From Actinomycetota bacterium (GTDB lineage Bacteria > Actinomycetota > Actinomycetes > S36-B12), in contig VGBL01000007.1 of the NCBI GenBank assembly GCA_016870515.1, positions 1-64,000 of the forward strand: a DNA stretch of 64,000 nt, in the 5' to 3' direction. A program made the position numbers and the translations under genes. Position 1 is the stretch's first letter; the number at the start of each line of letters is the position of its first letter. This document shows, piece after piece, positions 62,474-64,000 of this stretch. The notes under the pieces are model-generated. The model was not told the DNA's origin, did no database searches, and worked only from the letters and a program-made list of their open reading frames with translations.

Positions 62474-64000
62474 CCGGCGACTCCCAGTGCGGCCGCGACA
62501 GCCGGAACCGTGAGCGGCACGCGCTCTCCGGGGCATGTCGCGAGCACCTTCGCCACCTGCGGAGCAAAGAGCGGCGACCCGATAACGACCTGCGGAGTGG
62601 GACCGTCGGCAACCACCTCGCCATCAGCGAGCACGACCACGCGGGTGGCGACGTCGGCGACCAGTTCGACGTCATGCGTGGCGATGACCACCGCGTGGCC
62701 TCGCGCCGCGAGCCCGCGCAGGATCTCGGCAAGGCGCGCCTTGGTCGGGTAGTCGAGTCCGCGCGTGGGCTCATCGAGCAGCAGCACCGCAGGCTCGGCC
62801 ACGAGCACGATGGCCAGCGCAAGGGCAAGGCGCTGTCCCTCCGACAGGTCGCGCGGGTGGGCGTCGAGATCGATCTCGGGTGCAAGATCGGCTAGCAGGC
62901 CCGCGGTGCTGCCCTCGGCGCAGTGCGCATCGCGGTCGGCATCGCGGCATTCGGCACCGACGGTGTCGCGACTGAGCAGGTCGGCGGAATCTTGCGGGAC
63001 GAGCCCGATGCGACCGATGAGCTTCGGCCCGCGCAGGGTCGCCGGATCGATCCCGGCAATGCGCACGGTGCCCGCATCGGGTCGGCGGAGCCCGACCAGT
63101 GTCGAAAGCAGGGTCGACTTGCCGGCGCCGTTGCGCCCCATGAGCGCGATGACCTCGCCCTGCGACACCTTAAGGGTGATGCCACGCAGTGCCGGGATCT
63201 GCCCGTAGGACGCGCGCGTGCGATCGATGGAGACGACGCGTGCGCCGGTCGCCGGCTCATGGTCAACAGCGACGTCGGCCAGACGGTCGCGCAGCGCTCC
63301 CGCCTGTCGTCGCGCGTCGCGCACGGATAGGGGCAGAGGTTGCCAGTGGGCGAGCCGCCCGAGATGGACGACCGGTGGCGCGACGGGCGAGGTCTGCATG
63401 GTCGGGCCCGGCTCGCCGAGGATGGGCGGGCGTCCGTCGCCGGGGATCAGCAAGATGCGGTCGGCGTATTCCAGGACGCGCTCGAGGCGATGCTCAGCCA
63501 TGACGACGGTGACCCCGAGATCGTGGACGAGGCGCTGCAGGGTGGCCAGGACCTCCTCGGCGGCACCCGGATCGAGTGCGCTCGTCGGCTCGTCGAGGAC
63601 GAGTACGCGCGGATGCGCCGTGAGGACGGCACCGATCGCCACGCGTTGGCACTGTCCTCCCGACAGGCTGAGCAGCGGTCGGTCGCGCACGTCGGCCAGG
63701 CCGAGCAGGTCGAGCGTCTCCTCCACCCGTCGGCGCATCGTGCCAGCGTCGATGCCGAGGCACTCCATGCTGTAGGCGAGTTCCTCTTCGACCGTGTCGG
63801 TGACGAAGCTCGACATCGGATCCTGCGGCACCATGCCGATGATGTCGGCAAGGTCGCGCGGGTGGTGGGCGGAGGTGTCGCGGCCGTCGACTGTGACCCG
63901 ACCCTGGAGCGTGCCTCCGGTGAAGTGGGGGACCAGGCCGTTGATCGCGCGAAGGAGTGTCGACTTGCCGCTGCCGGTGCGTCCCACGACGAGGACGAGT
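62470..64000 (-). CDS. ECF transporter energizing protein, two fused ATPase domains (N-terminus outside the window)
   Basis: The frame is open to the right edge and enters it inside the first nucleotide site (LVLVVGRTGSGKST), so the start is missing. About 510 residues are visible: first ATPase with Walker A GRTGSGKST, signature LSGGQCQRVAIGAVL and Walker B VLVLDEPTSALDP; second with GRNGAGKSTLLSTLVGLRRP, the weaker signature LSEGQRLALALA and Walker B AVLLLDEPTRGLDYP. Two tandem ATPases in one chain are the EcfAA' arrangement of group I ECF importers. With the S component it forms the import part of the cobalamin operon. The second signature LSEGQ differs from LSGGQ. Confidence 0.92.
   Translation of the reverse strand, partial: LVLVVGRTGSGKSTLLRAINGLVPHFTGGTLQGRVTVDGRDTSAHHPRDLADIIGMVPQDPMSSFVTDTVEEELAYSMECLGIDAGTMRRRVEETLDLLGLADVRDRPLLSLSGGQCQRVAIGAVLTAHPRVLVLDEPTSALDPGAAEEVLATLQRLVHDLGVTVVMAEHRLERVLEYADRILLIPGDGRPPILGEPGPTMQTSPVAPPVVHLGRLAHWQPLPLSVRDARRQAGALRDRLADVAVDHEPATGARVVSIDRTRASYGQIPALRGITLKVSQGEVIALMGRNGAGKSTLLSTLVGLRRPDAGTVRIAGIDPATLRGPKLIGRIGLVPQDSADLLSRDTVGAECRDADRDAHCAEGSTAGLLADLAPEIDLDAHPRDLSEGQRLALALAIVLVAEPAVLLLDEPTRGLDYPTKARLAEILRGLAARGHAVVIATHDVELVADVATRVVVLADGEVVADGPTPQVVIGSPLFAPQVAKVLATCPGERVPLTVPAVAAALGVAG

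Noticed and set aside
61644..62885. Upstream extension of the MBL-CobU frame to 62885
   Set aside because: It is an alternative frame of the ECF genes; ATG 61643 starts the MBL domain and overlaps the S-component stop.

Overview
The window is a 64 kb piece of a high-GC chromosome (coding third positions almost all G or C) that I read as an actinomycete (Actinomycetota). Lineage markers visible in the sequence are mshC (mycothiol synthesis), an F420-dependent NADP reductase, polyphosphate glucokinase, an adenylylatable glnA1 next to glnE and a second glnA2-type enzyme, a homodimeric E1 aceE, an RNase HI-CobC fusion, and DUF3052, DUF3145 and DUF4191 proteins. I cannot place it below phylum or class. 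There is no rRNA, prophage, integrase, transposase or CRISPR array; it is core chromosome with scattered gene remnants.

Layout. 0-2.2 kb: start of ung, a decayed TDT transporter, mshC, and a scar joining pieces of a TetR regulator and an acyl-CoA dehydrogenase. 2.2-3.6 kb: bioY and a PfkB kinase. 3.8-10.5 kb: DUF3145, then the tightly coupled fatty-acid operon fabD-fabH-acpP-fabF-accD with a homocysteine S-methyltransferase downstream; FabD carries an unusual C-terminal biotinyl-like domain. 10.5-16.5 kb: aceE with an iron-transporter-like partner, DUF3052, a hypothetical gene and ahpE. 16.5-21 kb: tRNA-Val, nif3, a zinc-ribbon coiled-coil protein, rnhA/cobC, yaaA and the RNase P RNA. 21-24.6 kb: map, ppgK, a MarR regulator and an orphan ParA on one strand, preceded by a pure Lys/Arg/Ala/Pro histone-tail-like gene. 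24.7-31.2 kb: two MFS exporters, npdG, panB, nadE. 31.2-40.3 kb: nitrogen block glnA2-glnE-PLP decarboxylase, then glnA1 on the other strand, with a sulfotransferase-like gene and an MFS remnant between. 40.4-56.1 kb: RDD, DUF4191, MOSC, lipA, lipB, an MmpL-type exporter, a lipoprotein, peptidase E, an amine-oxidase-like flavoprotein, a pseudokinase, then TIGR01777-sucB-lpd-pepA-gcvT. 56.1-58.4 kb: decay zone with an ABC ATPase fragment, an MDR dehydrogenase and a frameshifted GcvT-like pseudogene. 58.4-64 kb: cobS, cobT, an MBL-CobU fusion, an ECF S component and a fused two-ATPase ECF protein that runs off the window.

How the genes fit together. Octanoyl-ACP from the fab operon feeds LipB and LipA, which lipoylate the sucB E2 that works with aceE and lpd. 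The two glutamine synthetases are tied to GlnE, and glutamine is used by NadE. The cob block salvages and finishes cobalamin; the CobC-type phosphatase for that pathway is fused to RNase HI at 18.3 kb. The order fabD...aceE...DUF3052...ahpE...nif3-zinc ribbon-rnhA/cobC...panB...glnA2-glnE-glnA1-DUF4191-lipA-lipB-TIGR01777-E2-pepA-gcvT-cobS-cobT resembles, as I remember it, one contiguous stretch of the Mycobacterium tuberculosis chromosome. So most of the window is ancestral actinobacterial backbone, and the novelties lie in fusions, insertions and remnants within it. The best candidates for something undescribed are the FabD-pseudo-BCCP fusion and the MBL-CobU fusion.
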